The position numbers were made by a program, and so were the translations under genes. Shown in pieces: positions 29,382-38,550 of a DNA stretch of 64,000 bases (positions are counted from its first letter, which is position 1; every line of letters begins with the position of its first letter). Location of the stretch: the NCBI RefSeq assembly GCF_007993735.1, contig NZ_CP042453.1:186001-250000 (forward strand). The letters are read 5' to 3'. Source of the DNA: Arenimonas daejeonensis (lineage in GTDB: Bacteria > Pseudomonadota > Gammaproteobacteria > Xanthomonadales > Xanthomonadaceae). Under the pieces are notes generated by a model. The model had not been told where the DNA came from. It saw nothing but the letters and a program-made list of their open reading frames with translations, and did not search any database.

Positions 29382-30629
29382 CCGCCGCCGCGATCGAGCT
29401 CGAAACCACCCTCGCCCATGCCCAGGGCGCCTACACCGTGGCGATGCGCTTCGGCAGCGGGCAGCATCCGGCGAACCCTGGTGCTGGACACCGGCAGCAG
29501 CAGCCTGGCGAGGCTGCAGGGTGCGTACGATCCGTCCGGTGACGAGACGCTGCAGGCCACGCCGTACGCGCAGGAAGTGATCTACGGCGGCGGCGCCTGG
29601 GCCGGTCCGGTATTGCGCTCGGCGCTGTGTTTTGGCCACGGCCACCACGAGCGGCGCATCGACGACGCGCTGTTCGCGCTGATCGAGTCCGAAGGCCGCC
29701 CCTTCCGCGGCGCCGACGGCATCCTTGGCCTGGCCTACCGCGACCTCAATCCGGCCTACGACCTGTCGACGCTGCTGCAGCAGCGGGGCGTCGAACCGCC
29801 GGTGAACTGGCCCTGGCCCTTTCCCGCCGGGCACGACCTGGACCTGGCGAAGTTCAAGGACTTCCTGCACAAGCATCCCCGCACGACGCTGACACCGGTG
29901 TTCAGCGCACTGGAGGAAGAAGGCGTGCTGCGCGACCGTTTCGCGCTGACCGTGGGCCGCGCCGTCGTGCACGTCACCGAAGACCGCGCTTCGCCGCATT
30001 CATTGGCTGCCGACCCGCTCAACCGCGGCGCACTGGTGCTGGGCGGCGGACCGGAACACCAGCACCTCTACCACGGCGCCTTCCACGATGTGCAGGTCCT
30101 GCACGACCTGTACTACAACGCGAACCTGCGCGCGGTGCGGGTCGGCGGCCAGGACCCGATCCCGGTGCCGCCACTGGACGCCGGCGACGTCGCCAGCCGT
30201 CACAGCAACGCCCTGCTCGATACCGGCAGCAGTTTCCTGGTGCTGGAGTCGTCCACGTACGCCGCCGTGCTCGCGGCGCTGGGCCGGCACGATGCGCGGC
30301 TGCCGGACCTGGTCGCGCAAAGCCAGGCCGCGCTGCGGGAAGACCGCGGCCTGCCCAACCACGCCGTCGACCCACGCCACTGGCCCGACCTGCACCTGCA
30401 CCTGGAAGCGCCGGACGGCCGCGACACCGTGCTGCGCATCGCCGCCTCGCACTACTGGCCGCACAACGCCTTGCACGCCGGCCAGACGATCTGCCTGCTG
30501 ATGGCGCAGCTGCCGCATTTCCCGAAGCAGTCGATCCTGGGGCTGCCGCTGTTCGCGGGCCGCTATACCGTTTTCGACCGGCAGGCGGGCGGTGGACCTG
30601 GCGTGGTGCGGCTGGCGACGGCGGCATGA
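29378..30629 (+). CDS. Bacterial pepsin-like aspartic protease (family A1; frameshift near 29486)
   Basis: About 416 residues after correction, from GTG 29378 inside the upstream stop. Both catalytic motifs of pepsin-family proteases are present: LVLDTGSSSL (residue about 40) and ALLDTGSSFLVL (about 285). Between them are a flap-like VIYGGGAWAG, the ADGILGLAYR strand, and near the end SILGLPLF with YTVFDR, matching the pepsin C-lobe. Removing one C from AACCCTGGTG joins QHPAN to LVLDTGSS. No signal peptide is seen, as in the cytoplasmic bacterial pepsins (shewasins). A1 proteases are rare in bacteria. Confidence 0.87.
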
Positions 30630-31162
30630 ACCAGGCGCTCGCGACCGCGCGCCTGCAGCTGCGTCCACTGGCGAGCGGCGACGAGGCGTTGTACGTACGC
30701 CTGTACACCGACCCCGTGAGCATGGCGCACATCACGATGGCGCAGACGCCCGACGCGGCGACGCGTGGCTTCCGGGCCGCGCTGGCGGCGCAGGCGCAGG
30801 TTCCGCCGCAGCGCCTGTTCTGGGTGTTGTACGACCACGTCCTGCAAGAGCAGGTCGGCCTGCTGGGCCTGGACCTGGACGAACCCGGCGGCGGCGAAGT
30901 CGGCGCCCTGATCCCACCCGAACACCAGGGCCGCGGCTACGCCACCGATGCGATCACCGCCCTGGCCGACCACGCCTTCGGCACACTCGGCCTGCGAAGG
31001 CTGCACACGCGCCACGCCGCCGGCCACGGCCTGGCGCACGGTCTGATGCAGGGCCTGGGCTTCCAGCCGGGCGATCCGGTGCCGGGCCCGCATCCGCAGC
31101 GCTGGTCACTGACCCCGGAAACCTGGGCCCGGCGACAAGGCAACTGCGATCCGCTAACCTGA
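30626..31162 (+). CDS. GNAT-family N-acetyltransferase (RimJ/RimL-like)
   Basis: 178 residues. The N-terminus ATARLQLRPLASGDEALYVR and the acetyl-CoA-binding segment ALIPPEHQGRGYATDAITAL (Q/R-x-x-G-x-G/A) identify a GNAT of the RimJ/L type, which acetylates protein N-termini or small amines. The start overlaps the pepsin homologue's stop (ATGA), and the borosin-type methyltransferase starts 32 bases after its end. A role in peptide modification is possible but only an inference from position. Confidence 0.85.
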   Translation: MNQALATARLQLRPLASGDEALYVRLYTDPVSMAHITMAQTPDAATRGFRAALAAQAQVPPQRLFWVLYDHVLQEQVGLLGLDLDEPGGGEVGALIPPEHQGRGYATDAITALADHAFGTLGLRRLHTRHAAGHGLAHGLMQGLGFQPGDPVPGPHPQRWSLTPETWARRQGNCDPLT

Positions 31163-31194
31163 ACGGGCCTCTTTCAAGACGGCCACCGGGGATC

Positions 31195-31989
31195 ATGGAA
31201 AAACGGGGAAGCCTGGCCTGCGTCGGCCTCGGCATGACGCTGGGCGCGCACATCAGTCCGCGTTCGCGCAGCCACATCGAGCAGGCCGACGTGGTGTTCG
31301 CGGCCGTCTCCGATCCGCTGGTGGAACTGTGGCTGCAGCAGATGCACGCCGACGTGCGCAGCCTGCAGCCCTACTACGGCGAAGGAAAATCGCGCCAGGA
31401 CACCTACCGCGAGATGGTCGAGGCCATGCTGGCCGAGGTGCGCGCGGGAAAGACGGTCTGCGGCGCCTTCTACGGCCACCCGGGCGTGTTCGCGCTGGCG
31501 CCGCACCGGGCCATCGAGAAGGCGCGTGCGGAGGGATTCGAGGCCCGCATGGAGCCCGGCATCTCGGCCGAGGACTGTCTGTACGCCGACCTGGGCATCG
31601 ACCCGGGCACGGTCGGCTGCCAGCACTACGAAGCCAGCCAGCTGATGTTCTACCGGCGGCGCATCGACCCCTCGGCCTACCTGGTGCTGTGGCAGGCCGG
31701 CATCGCCGGCGACCGCAGCTTCCGCCGGTTCGCCACCCCGGCGGCCTACCGGCAGCTGCTGGTTGACCTGCTGGCCGCCGACTACCCGTTGGACCATCCG
31801 TGCACGATCTACGAGGCCGCGACCCTGCCGATCAATGCACCGCGCGTCGAGGCTGTCGCCCTGGGCGACCTGGCCCGGGCCGAGCTCAGGCTGCAGTCCA
31901 CCCTGGTGCTGCCGCCGGCCCGGCCCTTGGAGCAGAATCCTGCCATGCTGGCCCGGCTGGCCGAGCTTGACGCCCTCGCCGCATCCTGA
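31195..31989 (+). CDS. Borosin-type peptide backbone alpha-N-methyltransferase (stand-alone, split type)
   Basis: 264 residues, a single tetrapyrrole-methylase-fold domain (SLACVGLGMTLG near the start). It matches the borosin enzyme OphMA, not porphyrin methylases: YYGEGKSRQDTYREM, then CGAFYGHPGVFALAPHRAIE, EARMEPGISAEDCLYADLGI and YEASQLMFYR. Tyr61, Arg67, Tyr71 and Tyr93 sit at a constant offset of five from OphMA residues 66, 72, 76 and 98, reported as catalytic. Unlike fungal borosins there is no fused core peptide; the protein stops after the methylase domain. A likely separate substrate is encoded 36 bases downstream. It should use SAM to methylate peptide backbone amides. Confidence 0.9.
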   Translation: MEKRGSLACVGLGMTLGAHISPRSRSHIEQADVVFAAVSDPLVELWLQQMHADVRSLQPYYGEGKSRQDTYREMVEAMLAEVRAGKTVCGAFYGHPGVFALAPHRAIEKARAEGFEARMEPGISAEDCLYADLGIDPGTVGCQHYEASQLMFYRRRIDPSAYLVLWQAGIAGDRSFRRFATPAAYRQLLVDLLAADYPLDHPCTIYEAATLPINAPRVEAVALGDLARAELRLQSTLVLPPARPLEQNPAMLARLAELDALAAS

Positions 31990-32025
31990 GTTCCGATCCA
32001 CCACTACCGCAAAGGGGAGTAGAAG

Positions 32026-32313
32026 ATGACGAACGTGATCGCTTTTCTCGAAGCCATGGGCCAGGACGCCGGCAAGAGCCGACTCCAGGGCGAAGACTAC
32101 GCCGCTGCCGTGGATGCGCTGGGTCTGGACGACGCACCGCGCCAGGCGCTGCTGCAGCGTGACGCCTCGGCCATCGGCGACCTGCTGGGCGGGCGCATGA
32201 AGATGATGTGCCTGCTCTTCCCGGCCGACGGCGACGAAAAGAAGGACGACCAGCAGGACGCTCCCGGCGACGATGAGAAGAAGGAATCCATCCAGCCGTA
32301 CGGCCGCCACTGA
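32026..32313 (+). CDS. Putative borosin precursor peptide (SonA-like leader plus core)
   Basis: 95 residues with a strong GGGGAG ribosome site. Residues 1-56 are a compact helical leader (VIAFLEAMGQDA, DALGLDDAPRQALLQRD, IGDLLGG), like the borosin-binding domain of split precursors such as Shewanella SonA; such proteins are often misannotated as LigA-like. Residues 58-67 (MKMMCLLFPA) form the only hydrophobic stretch after the leader and are the likely methylated core, at about the same distance from the N-terminus as in SonA. A highly charged tail (residues 68-95) follows, ending QPYGRH. Its position directly after the methyltransferase supports the pairing. Chemistry is unproven. Confidence 0.82.
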   Translation: MTNVIAFLEAMGQDAGKSRLQGEDYAAAVDALGLDDAPRQALLQRDASAIGDLLGGRMKMMCLLFPADGDEKKDDQQDAPGDDEKKESIQPYGRH

Positions 32314-32333
32314 GTAAGCGGGGCGCAGCGCAC

Positions 32334-34086
32334 ATGCACAGGAGCCTGCTCCTGCTGTTGATGGCGATGGCCCTTTGCCTGGCGGCGCCGCGTTCCGCGG
32401 CGTCGCCGGCATTCGAAGCCATGCTGCGCCAGGCGGAGGACGTGCGCAGCGCCGACCCGGCACAGTTCGAGTCGCTGCTGGGACAACTCAACGCCAGCGT
32501 CGGGGCCGCCACGCCCTCGCAACGCCAGCAACTGCAGTATCTCAAGGCCTACCACCTGGCCTACACCGGCCGGTTCGACCTGGGCATCGCCGCCGCCAAG
32601 GCCCTGTTCGACGAAGCCACCGACGTCAACATCAAGTTCCGCGCCGGCTCGCTCATCGTCAACGGGTATGCGGCGACCCGCGAGTTCACCGAAGGGCTGC
32701 GCTACCTGGACCAGACGCTGGCACTTGTAGACCGCATCCAGGACGCCGAGCTCCGGCACCATGGCTGGTCGGCGGCAGGCGTCATCTACAACCAGGTCGG
32801 GCAGTTCGAGCTGGGCAGGGAGTTCGCGGAGCGCATGCTGGCGGACAACCCCAGCCCGCGCACCCGCTGCTTCGCCGGCGCCCTGCGCCTGGAGTCCCTG
32901 TACAACCTCGGGCCGCTGACCGGCGAGGACGCGGCGATCAGCGCCCTCATGCAGGCCTGCACCGAAGTCGACGAACCGGTTGCCGCGAATTTCGCACGCG
33001 CCCAGCTGGCCAGGCTATGGGCCGACCAGGGTGATCGCGCGCGGGCCATCCGCACGCTCAACGAACGCCTCGGCGAGATCGAGGCCACCCGCTACCCCCG
33101 CCTGATCGGCGAGATCCATTCGCTGCTGGCCGAACTCAACGCGGCGGAAGGTTTCGTGGAGGAGGCCGACCACCATGCGCGGCTGGCAATCGAACAGAGC
33201 CATGGCATCGTGCATTCGCTGCCGCTGGTCGCGGCCTATCGTGTGCTGTACCGGACCGCGCTGGACCGCGGCGACCCGGTGGCTGCCCTCGAGCACTACC
33301 GCAACTTCGCCGAGGCCGACAAGGCGTATCTGGACAACGTCAAGGCCCGCGAACTGGCATTCCAGCTGGTCAGGCACGAGACCCAGCAGAAGAGCCAGAC
33401 CATCGAACTGCTGAACAAGCAGAACGAGGTGCTGCAGCTCGAACGCAGGGTCGCGACCCAGAACGCGCGCAACACGCAACTGCTGATCGCCCTGTTGGCC
33501 GTGCTGCTGGCGTCGATCGGTTTCTGGGCCTACAAGACCAAGAAGACGCAGCTTTCGTTCCGTCGCCTGTCGGAAACCGACACCCTGACCGGCGTCAGCA
33601 ACCGGCACCACTTCAGCCGCTGCGCGGGGATCGCACTCGAATACTGCCAGCGCACGCGCGACCCTGCGCCCTGGTGATGTTCGACCTGGACGAGTTCAAG
33701 ACCATCAACGATCGCCACGGCCACGCCACGGGCGACTGGGTGCTCCAGCAGGTGGGATCCGCCTGCCGCAGCGTCTGCCGCAAGAACGACCTGTTCGGGC
33801 GGCTGGGCGGCGAGGAGTTCGCCTTCCTGCTGACCGGCGCGGACTCCGCGTCGGCCCTGCAGCTGGCACAGGATTGCCGCAGGCGCCTGGCGCAGATCGA
33901 CACCGCCGACACCGGCGCCAAGTTCCGCATCACCGCCAGTTTCGGCGTCGCCGCCACGGCCGACAGCGGCTACGACTTCCAGATGCTGCTCGCGCGTGCG
34001 CCGAGGCCATGTACCGGGCCAAACGCGAAGGCCGCGACCGCGTCAGCGTGCACGTGCCGGCTTCGCTGGACCCGCGGTTGGCCTGA
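32334..34086 (+). CDS. Periplasmic TPR-sensor diguanylate cyclase (two frameshifts near 33666 and 34001)
   Basis: About 584 residues after correction. A Sec signal (MHRSLLLLLMAMALCLAA) is followed by a periplasmic tetratricopeptide-like helical region (about 25-350), a coiled coil (LLNKQNEVLQLERRVATQNA), one membrane helix (LLIALLAVLLASIGFWAYK) and a cytoplasmic GGDEF domain: SETDTLTGVSNRHHF, MFDLDEFKTINDRHG, RLGGEEF. An inhibitory RxxD site (RKND) lies five residues before GGEEF. Lost bases (C near 33666, G near 34001) are restored to give CALVMFDLDEF and AAEAMYRAKREG. It begins 20 bases after the precursor gene, so it may share its transcript. Confidence 0.86.
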
Positions 34087-34092
34087 GACCCG

Positions 34093-34617
34093 ATGTCGCA
34101 CCTGATCCTGGAAACCGAACGGCTGCGCCTGCACGAACTGGCCGGCACCGACACCGGCTTCATCCTGGAATTGCTCAACGACCCCGATTTCCTGCGCTTC
34201 ATCGGCGACCGCCAGGTGCGCACGCACGAGGACGCGCTGCGCTATCTCGCTGAAGGACCCCTCGCCAGTTACGCCGCCAACGGCTACGGCCTGTGGCGGG
34301 TCGAACGGCGCAGCGACGGCAGGGTCATCGGCATGTGCGGGCTGGTCCGGCGCGAGACGCTGCCGCACCCGGACATCGGCTACGCCTACCTGCCGGCGTT
34401 CCGCGGCCAGGGTTACGCGGTCGAAGCGGGCGCCGCGGTGCTGCGCCACGGCTTCTCGCACCTGGGCCTGCCGCGCATCCTGGCCATCGTCACCGACGCG
34501 AATGCCGGCTCGGTGCGCGTGCTCGAAAAACTCGGCCTCATGCCGCAGGGCCGGCAGTCCTTCGGTGGCGAACCCCTGCTCGTCTACGGCTGCGACGCTC
34601 CCGGCGCCATCGCCTGA
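34093..34617 (+). CDS. GNAT-family N-acetyltransferase
   Basis: 174 residues beginning MSHLILETERLRLHELAGTD, the classic RimJ/L-type start. GYAYLPAFRGQGYAVEAGAA holds the acetyl-CoA pyrophosphate loop, and NAGSVRVLEKLGL is the conserved late helix. It starts 6 bases after the GGDEF gene, continuing the same-strand run that began at 27981. The substrate is unknown. Confidence 0.87.
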   Translation: MSHLILETERLRLHELAGTDTGFILELLNDPDFLRFIGDRQVRTHEDALRYLAEGPLASYAANGYGLWRVERRSDGRVIGMCGLVRRETLPHPDIGYAYLPAFRGQGYAVEAGAAVLRHGFSHLGLPRILAIVTDANAGSVRVLEKLGLMPQGRQSFGGEPLLVYGCDAPGAIA

Positions 34618-34747
34618 CGCGACGCCTTCGCGCTGTCCGGCATCCTGGTAATGCTGGCCGGAATCACCCGGATCCGGCGGAAACGACCGGGGCACGCACG
34701 AGATTCGCTGCGTATCGTCGCCCCGCCCCCTTGAGTGAGCTGCCGTG

Positions 34748-36034
34748 ATGCGACTGCCGATCAGACTGCCCCTGTTCCTGAGCCTGGCCGGGTTCGGCCC
34801 ATTGGCGCTGGCCGCGCCGCCCGACCTGCGGCTGGCCGCGGCCGCCTTCGAGGAAGCCCAGGCAACCTGTCACGCCGACGCCCAGGCGCTCTGGGGCCGC
34901 GAGGTGTGCGTGCCGCTGCTGTTCGCCGACCCCGTCACCCGCACCGTCATCGCCAGCCAGGCCGGACAGGGCGACGCGCTGAAGCCGCAGGACGGCGTCT
35001 TCACCGGGCGCCTGCCGGAACAGCACAACATCGCCAACACCGCCCTGGACTGGGACGGCGTGCGCTGGGCGATGATCGTCTGGCCGCTGCCGGATGACCC
35101 GGCGTCGCGGCGGTCGCTGATGCTGCACGAGTCCTGGCATGCCATCCAGGATTCGCTGGGCCTGCCGATGCGTTCGCCCAACCCCGCGCACCTGGCCAGC
35201 GTGCACGGCCGGGTGGCGATGCGCATGGAATGGCGCGCGCTGGCCGCCGCCCTGCGCGCCACGAATCCGGAAAGCGAGCGCCTCGCGATCGCCGACGCAC
35301 TGGCCGCGCGCGCCTGGCGCCGCCGGCTCGACGCCGATGCCGGCGCGCTGGAGAACCAGCTGGAACTCAACGAAGGCCTGGCCCAGTTCACCGGCGAACA
35401 ATTGAGCGGGCGCGACGACCTGGACGCCTGGCTGGCCGCCGATCTCAAGCGCCGCGAAAGCGGGCCCAGCTTCGTGCGCAGCTTCGCCTACGGCTCCGGC
35501 CCGGCCTACGGCCGTTTGCTGGAACGGCACGCGCCGGGCTGGCGCCAGCGCCTCGACGCCGATGCGGACCTGGGCTTGATGCTGGCGCAGGCGCTGGCAC
35601 TGGATACGCCCGCCACGCGCCAGGAGCTGCCCGATGTCACCGCGACACGACTTGGCCTGGCCGGCGTGCTGGCCGAGGAACAGGCGATCGCGCTGGCACG
35701 GGCGGAAACCACCGCGCGCTGGCGCCAGCGGCTGGTGGACGGGCCCACGGTGCACCTGCCGTTCCAGCAGATGAAGATTTCCTTCGATCCCGGCCAGGTG
35801 TTCGCACTGCCGCCGCAGGGCACCGTGTATCCGGTGCTGCGCGTGGTGGATGCCTGGGGCGTGCTGGAAGCCTCAGACGGCGCGCTGATCGCCGACAGCT
35901 GGGGCGGCGTCACCCTGCCCGGACCGGCAACCCGCGACGGCGACCGCTGGCAGGGACCAGGCTGGACCCTGGCGCTGGCCGAGGGCTGGGAACTGGACAA
36001 CGCAGGCCCGGAGCCGGGCCTGCGCAAACGCTGA
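34748..36034 (+). CDS. Secreted gluzincin-like zinc metallopeptidase of unknown family
   Basis: 428 residues from ATG 34748 (a GTG one codon earlier is also possible). A Sec signal (MRLPIRLPLFLSLAGFGPLA) precedes the domain. LMLHESWHAIQ near residue 125 is an HExxH zinc motif, and LELNEGLAQFTGEQL about 80 residues later supplies the third glutamate ligand, as in gluzincins. The C-terminal 100 residues look like a beta-rich extra domain. I cannot place it in a named peptidase family. It converges with the aldo/keto reductase, whose stop is immediately adjacent. Confidence 0.72.
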   Translation: MRLPIRLPLFLSLAGFGPLALAAPPDLRLAAAAFEEAQATCHADAQALWGREVCVPLLFADPVTRTVIASQAGQGDALKPQDGVFTGRLPEQHNIANTALDWDGVRWAMIVWPLPDDPASRRSLMLHESWHAIQDSLGLPMRSPNPAHLASVHGRVAMRMEWRALAAALRATNPESERLAIADALAARAWRRRLDADAGALENQLELNEGLAQFTGEQLSGRDDLDAWLAADLKRRESGPSFVRSFAYGSGPAYGRLLERHAPGWRQRLDADADLGLMLAQALALDTPATRQELPDVTATRLGLAGVLAEEQAIALARAETTARWRQRLVDGPTVHLPFQQMKISFDPGQVFALPPQGTVYPVLRVVDAWGVLEASDGALIADSWGGVTLPGPATRDGDRWQGPGWTLALAEGWELDNAGPEPGLRKR

Positions 36035-37069
<1,035 letters not shown>

Positions 37070-37166
37070 GGGGTATCTCCTGCGGGGGAAGGCCGCCATT
37101 GCAGCCCATCGCCCGGGCCCGCCACAAGCGCGCGCCCGGGATTCTGCGTTGCCGGCCGCAAAAGGA

Positions 37167-37198
37167 ACGGGGCGGGCCGCTTGCGCGACCCGCCCCGT
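37167..37198 (-). terminator. Rho-independent terminator after the HU gene
   Basis: A 10-bp GC stem (37167-37176 with 37189-37198), read on the minus strand 45 bases after the HU stop, is followed by TCCTTTTG. Confidence 0.75.
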
Positions 37199-37242
37199 GA
37201 TTGTCGCGATGCGGCGGCGTCAGCCGCGCATCCGCGCGGTCA

Positions 37243-37623
37243 TCAGGCCGCGGCGTCCTTGAGCTTCTTGAGCGGACGCACCTTCACCTTGACGGTGGCC
37301 GGCTTGGCGGCGAACCACTGCTCTTCCTTGGTGAACGGGTTGATGCCCTTGCGCTTCGGCTTGGCCGGCACGTTGACGACGGTGATCTTCAGCAGGCCCG
37401 GCAGGGTGAAGCTGCCCGCGCCCTTCTTGCTGACCGAACCGTGCACCGCGCCTTCCAGCGAACCGAGCACGGCGCGCACGTCCTTGGCGGCAACACCGGT
37501 GGCCTCGGCGATGTGCGAGACCAGGCCCGACTTGCTGAGCGCTTCCTTGATCGGCTTCGGCGCGGCCGGCTTCGCAGCGGCCTTCGGGGCAGCCTTCTTC
37601 TTCGCAGCTTTCTTGGTAGCCAT
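37243..37623 (-). CDS. HU-family DNA-binding protein with a Lys/Ala-rich N-terminal tail
   Basis: 126 residues from ATG 37623. Residues 1-28 are almost pure Lys, Ala and Pro (ATKKAAKKKAAPKAAAKPAA), like a histone H1-type tail. Residues about 29-115 are an HU/IHF fold: ALSKSGLVSHIAEATGV, GSFTLPGLLKITVV and the DNA-contacting arm GINPFTKEEQWFAAKPATVK. It is a nucleoid protein; the basic tail should strengthen DNA binding. A good promoter lies at 37688-37716 and a terminator follows, so it is a single-gene unit. Confidence 0.92.
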   Translation of the reverse strand: MATKKAAKKKAAPKAAAKPAAPKPIKEALSKSGLVSHIAEATGVAAKDVRAVLGSLEGAVHGSVSKKGAGSFTLPGLLKITVVNVPAKPKRKGINPFTKEEQWFAAKPATVKVKVRPLKKLKDAAA

Positions 37624-37687
37624 GTTTTTTGTTCCCGTTGATGCTTGATGGGTTATTGGGGTGCCTGGAAAACCCTCCGGCACAGCG

Positions 37688-37716
37688 AATGTAGGCCAAG
37701 TCGAGCGCGCCGCCAA
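37688..37716 (-). promoter_or_regulatory. Sigma-70-type promoter for the HU gene
   Basis: On the minus strand, TTGGCG (37716-37711) and TACATT (37693-37688) are separated by exactly 17 bases. This places the transcript start about 60 bases before the HU start codon. The rest of 37624-37777 is AT-richer than average and holds no gene. Confidence 0.6.
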
Positions 37717-37777
37717 GCCCGGAAGGGCAAAAAAGCAGGGTTTTTTATCGCGTCGGCGGCACGGCACCGCCACCGGT

Positions 37778-38017
37778 TCAGCGCGGACCCTTGTCGCCCC
37801 AATCGCGCCTGGCCGGACGGCGGTCCTCTTTGGTCCGCCGGTCGGCCTGGTAACGCAGCTTCTCGCGCCGGTCCTCATGATGCCGGCGATCGTTGCCGTC
37901 CCGGGTATTGGCGCTGAACCTGGCCCGCCCGGTGACCGGCGCGGGTGGCGCCTCGCCCTCCAGGGGCTCCAGTGCGAGCTGGTCGAAGGGAATGTCGGGC
38001 AGTCTGGTCGATGGCAT
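37778..38017 (-). CDS. Small hydrophilic protein of unknown function
   Basis: 79 residues from ATG 38017, preceded by GGAG. The first half is ordinary (LPDIPFDQLALEPLEGEAPP); the second half is very rich in Arg, Asp and Glu (NDRRHHEDRREKLRYQADRR). It looks like a real short protein, because the start, ribosome site and codon use fit, but no family is recognised. It is divergent from the BlaI/BlaR1 operator region. Confidence 0.5.
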   Translation of the reverse strand: MPSTRLPDIPFDQLALEPLEGEAPPAPVTGRARFSANTRDGNDRRHHEDRREKLRYQADRRTKEDRRPARRDWGDKGPR

Positions 38018-38090
38018 GGCGGACTCCAGGCCGGTGGCGCGATCGATATTCCCACCAACGCATTCCGGTGCCGGGATGTGCCATCAGTCA

Positions 38091-38118
38091 TAGACAATTT
38101 GTTCTAGACAATTTGTTC
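38091..38118. promoter_or_regulatory. Tandem BlaI-type operator upstream of the repressor gene
   Basis: The 14-base unit TAGACAATTTGTTC occurs twice in perfect tandem (38091-38104 and 38105-38118), each containing the palindrome ACAA-T-TTGT, and is followed by a weaker TATACGGTC. It lies 40-70 bases before the BlaI-like gene, in the only AT-rich stretch nearby. Dimeric BlaI/MecI repressors bind such dyads, so autoregulation is likely. Confidence 0.72.
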
Positions 38119-38158
38119 TATACGGTCTAGGCTTCCTTCCGTCGCCAACACGCATCGG

Positions 38159-38550
38159 ATGGACATGGCCCGCAAACCCGCCCCGCCCAAGCCCACCCCG
38201 GCCGAACTGGACCTGCTGCGCGTGCTGTGGCCGCTCGGCGCCGCCACCGCCAAGCAGGTGCACGAGATCGCCCAGCGCGAGCGCCCGGACCTGGCCTACG
38301 CCACCGTGCTGCGGCTGCTGCAGATCATGCACGGCAAGGGCCTGCTGGTCCGCGACGAAAGCGAACGCTCGCATGTCTATGCGCCGGCGCACGAGCAGGA
38401 TTCGCTGCGCACCAACCTGCTCAAGGACCTGATCCACAAGGCCTATTCCGGCTCCGGCAAGGAACTGGTGATGGCGGCGCTGCGTGGCCACGTCAGCAAA
38501 AGGAAGAAAAGGAAGAGATCCGCAAACTGCTGCAGGAGGACGGGAAATGA
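38159..38550 (+). CDS. BlaI/MecI/CopY-family repressor (frameshift near 38500)
   Basis: About 130 residues after correction. A winged-helix domain covers residues 12-85 (TPAELDLLRVLWPLGAATAK, YATVLRLLQIMHGKGLLVRD), followed by the dimerisation helices. The last part is restored by adding one A in AGCAAAAGGAAG, giving SKEEKEEIRKLLQEDGK. The stop overlaps the BlaR1-type gene (ATGA), so sensor and repressor are co-translated. It should repress its own operon through the tandem dyads upstream until cleaved or released. Confidence 0.86.

Noticed and set aside
31195-31989. Cobalamin/sirohaem biosynthesis methylase
   Set aside because: The fold is shared, but GKSRQDTY, FYGHPGVF and EDCLYADLGIDP match borosin enzymes, and no tetrapyrrole genes are nearby.
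32026-32313. LigA-type dioxygenase small subunit or Nif11-like leader
   Set aside because: The helical part is superficially similar, but there is no large dioxygenase subunit nearby, and the placement after a borosin methyltransferase fits a precursor better.
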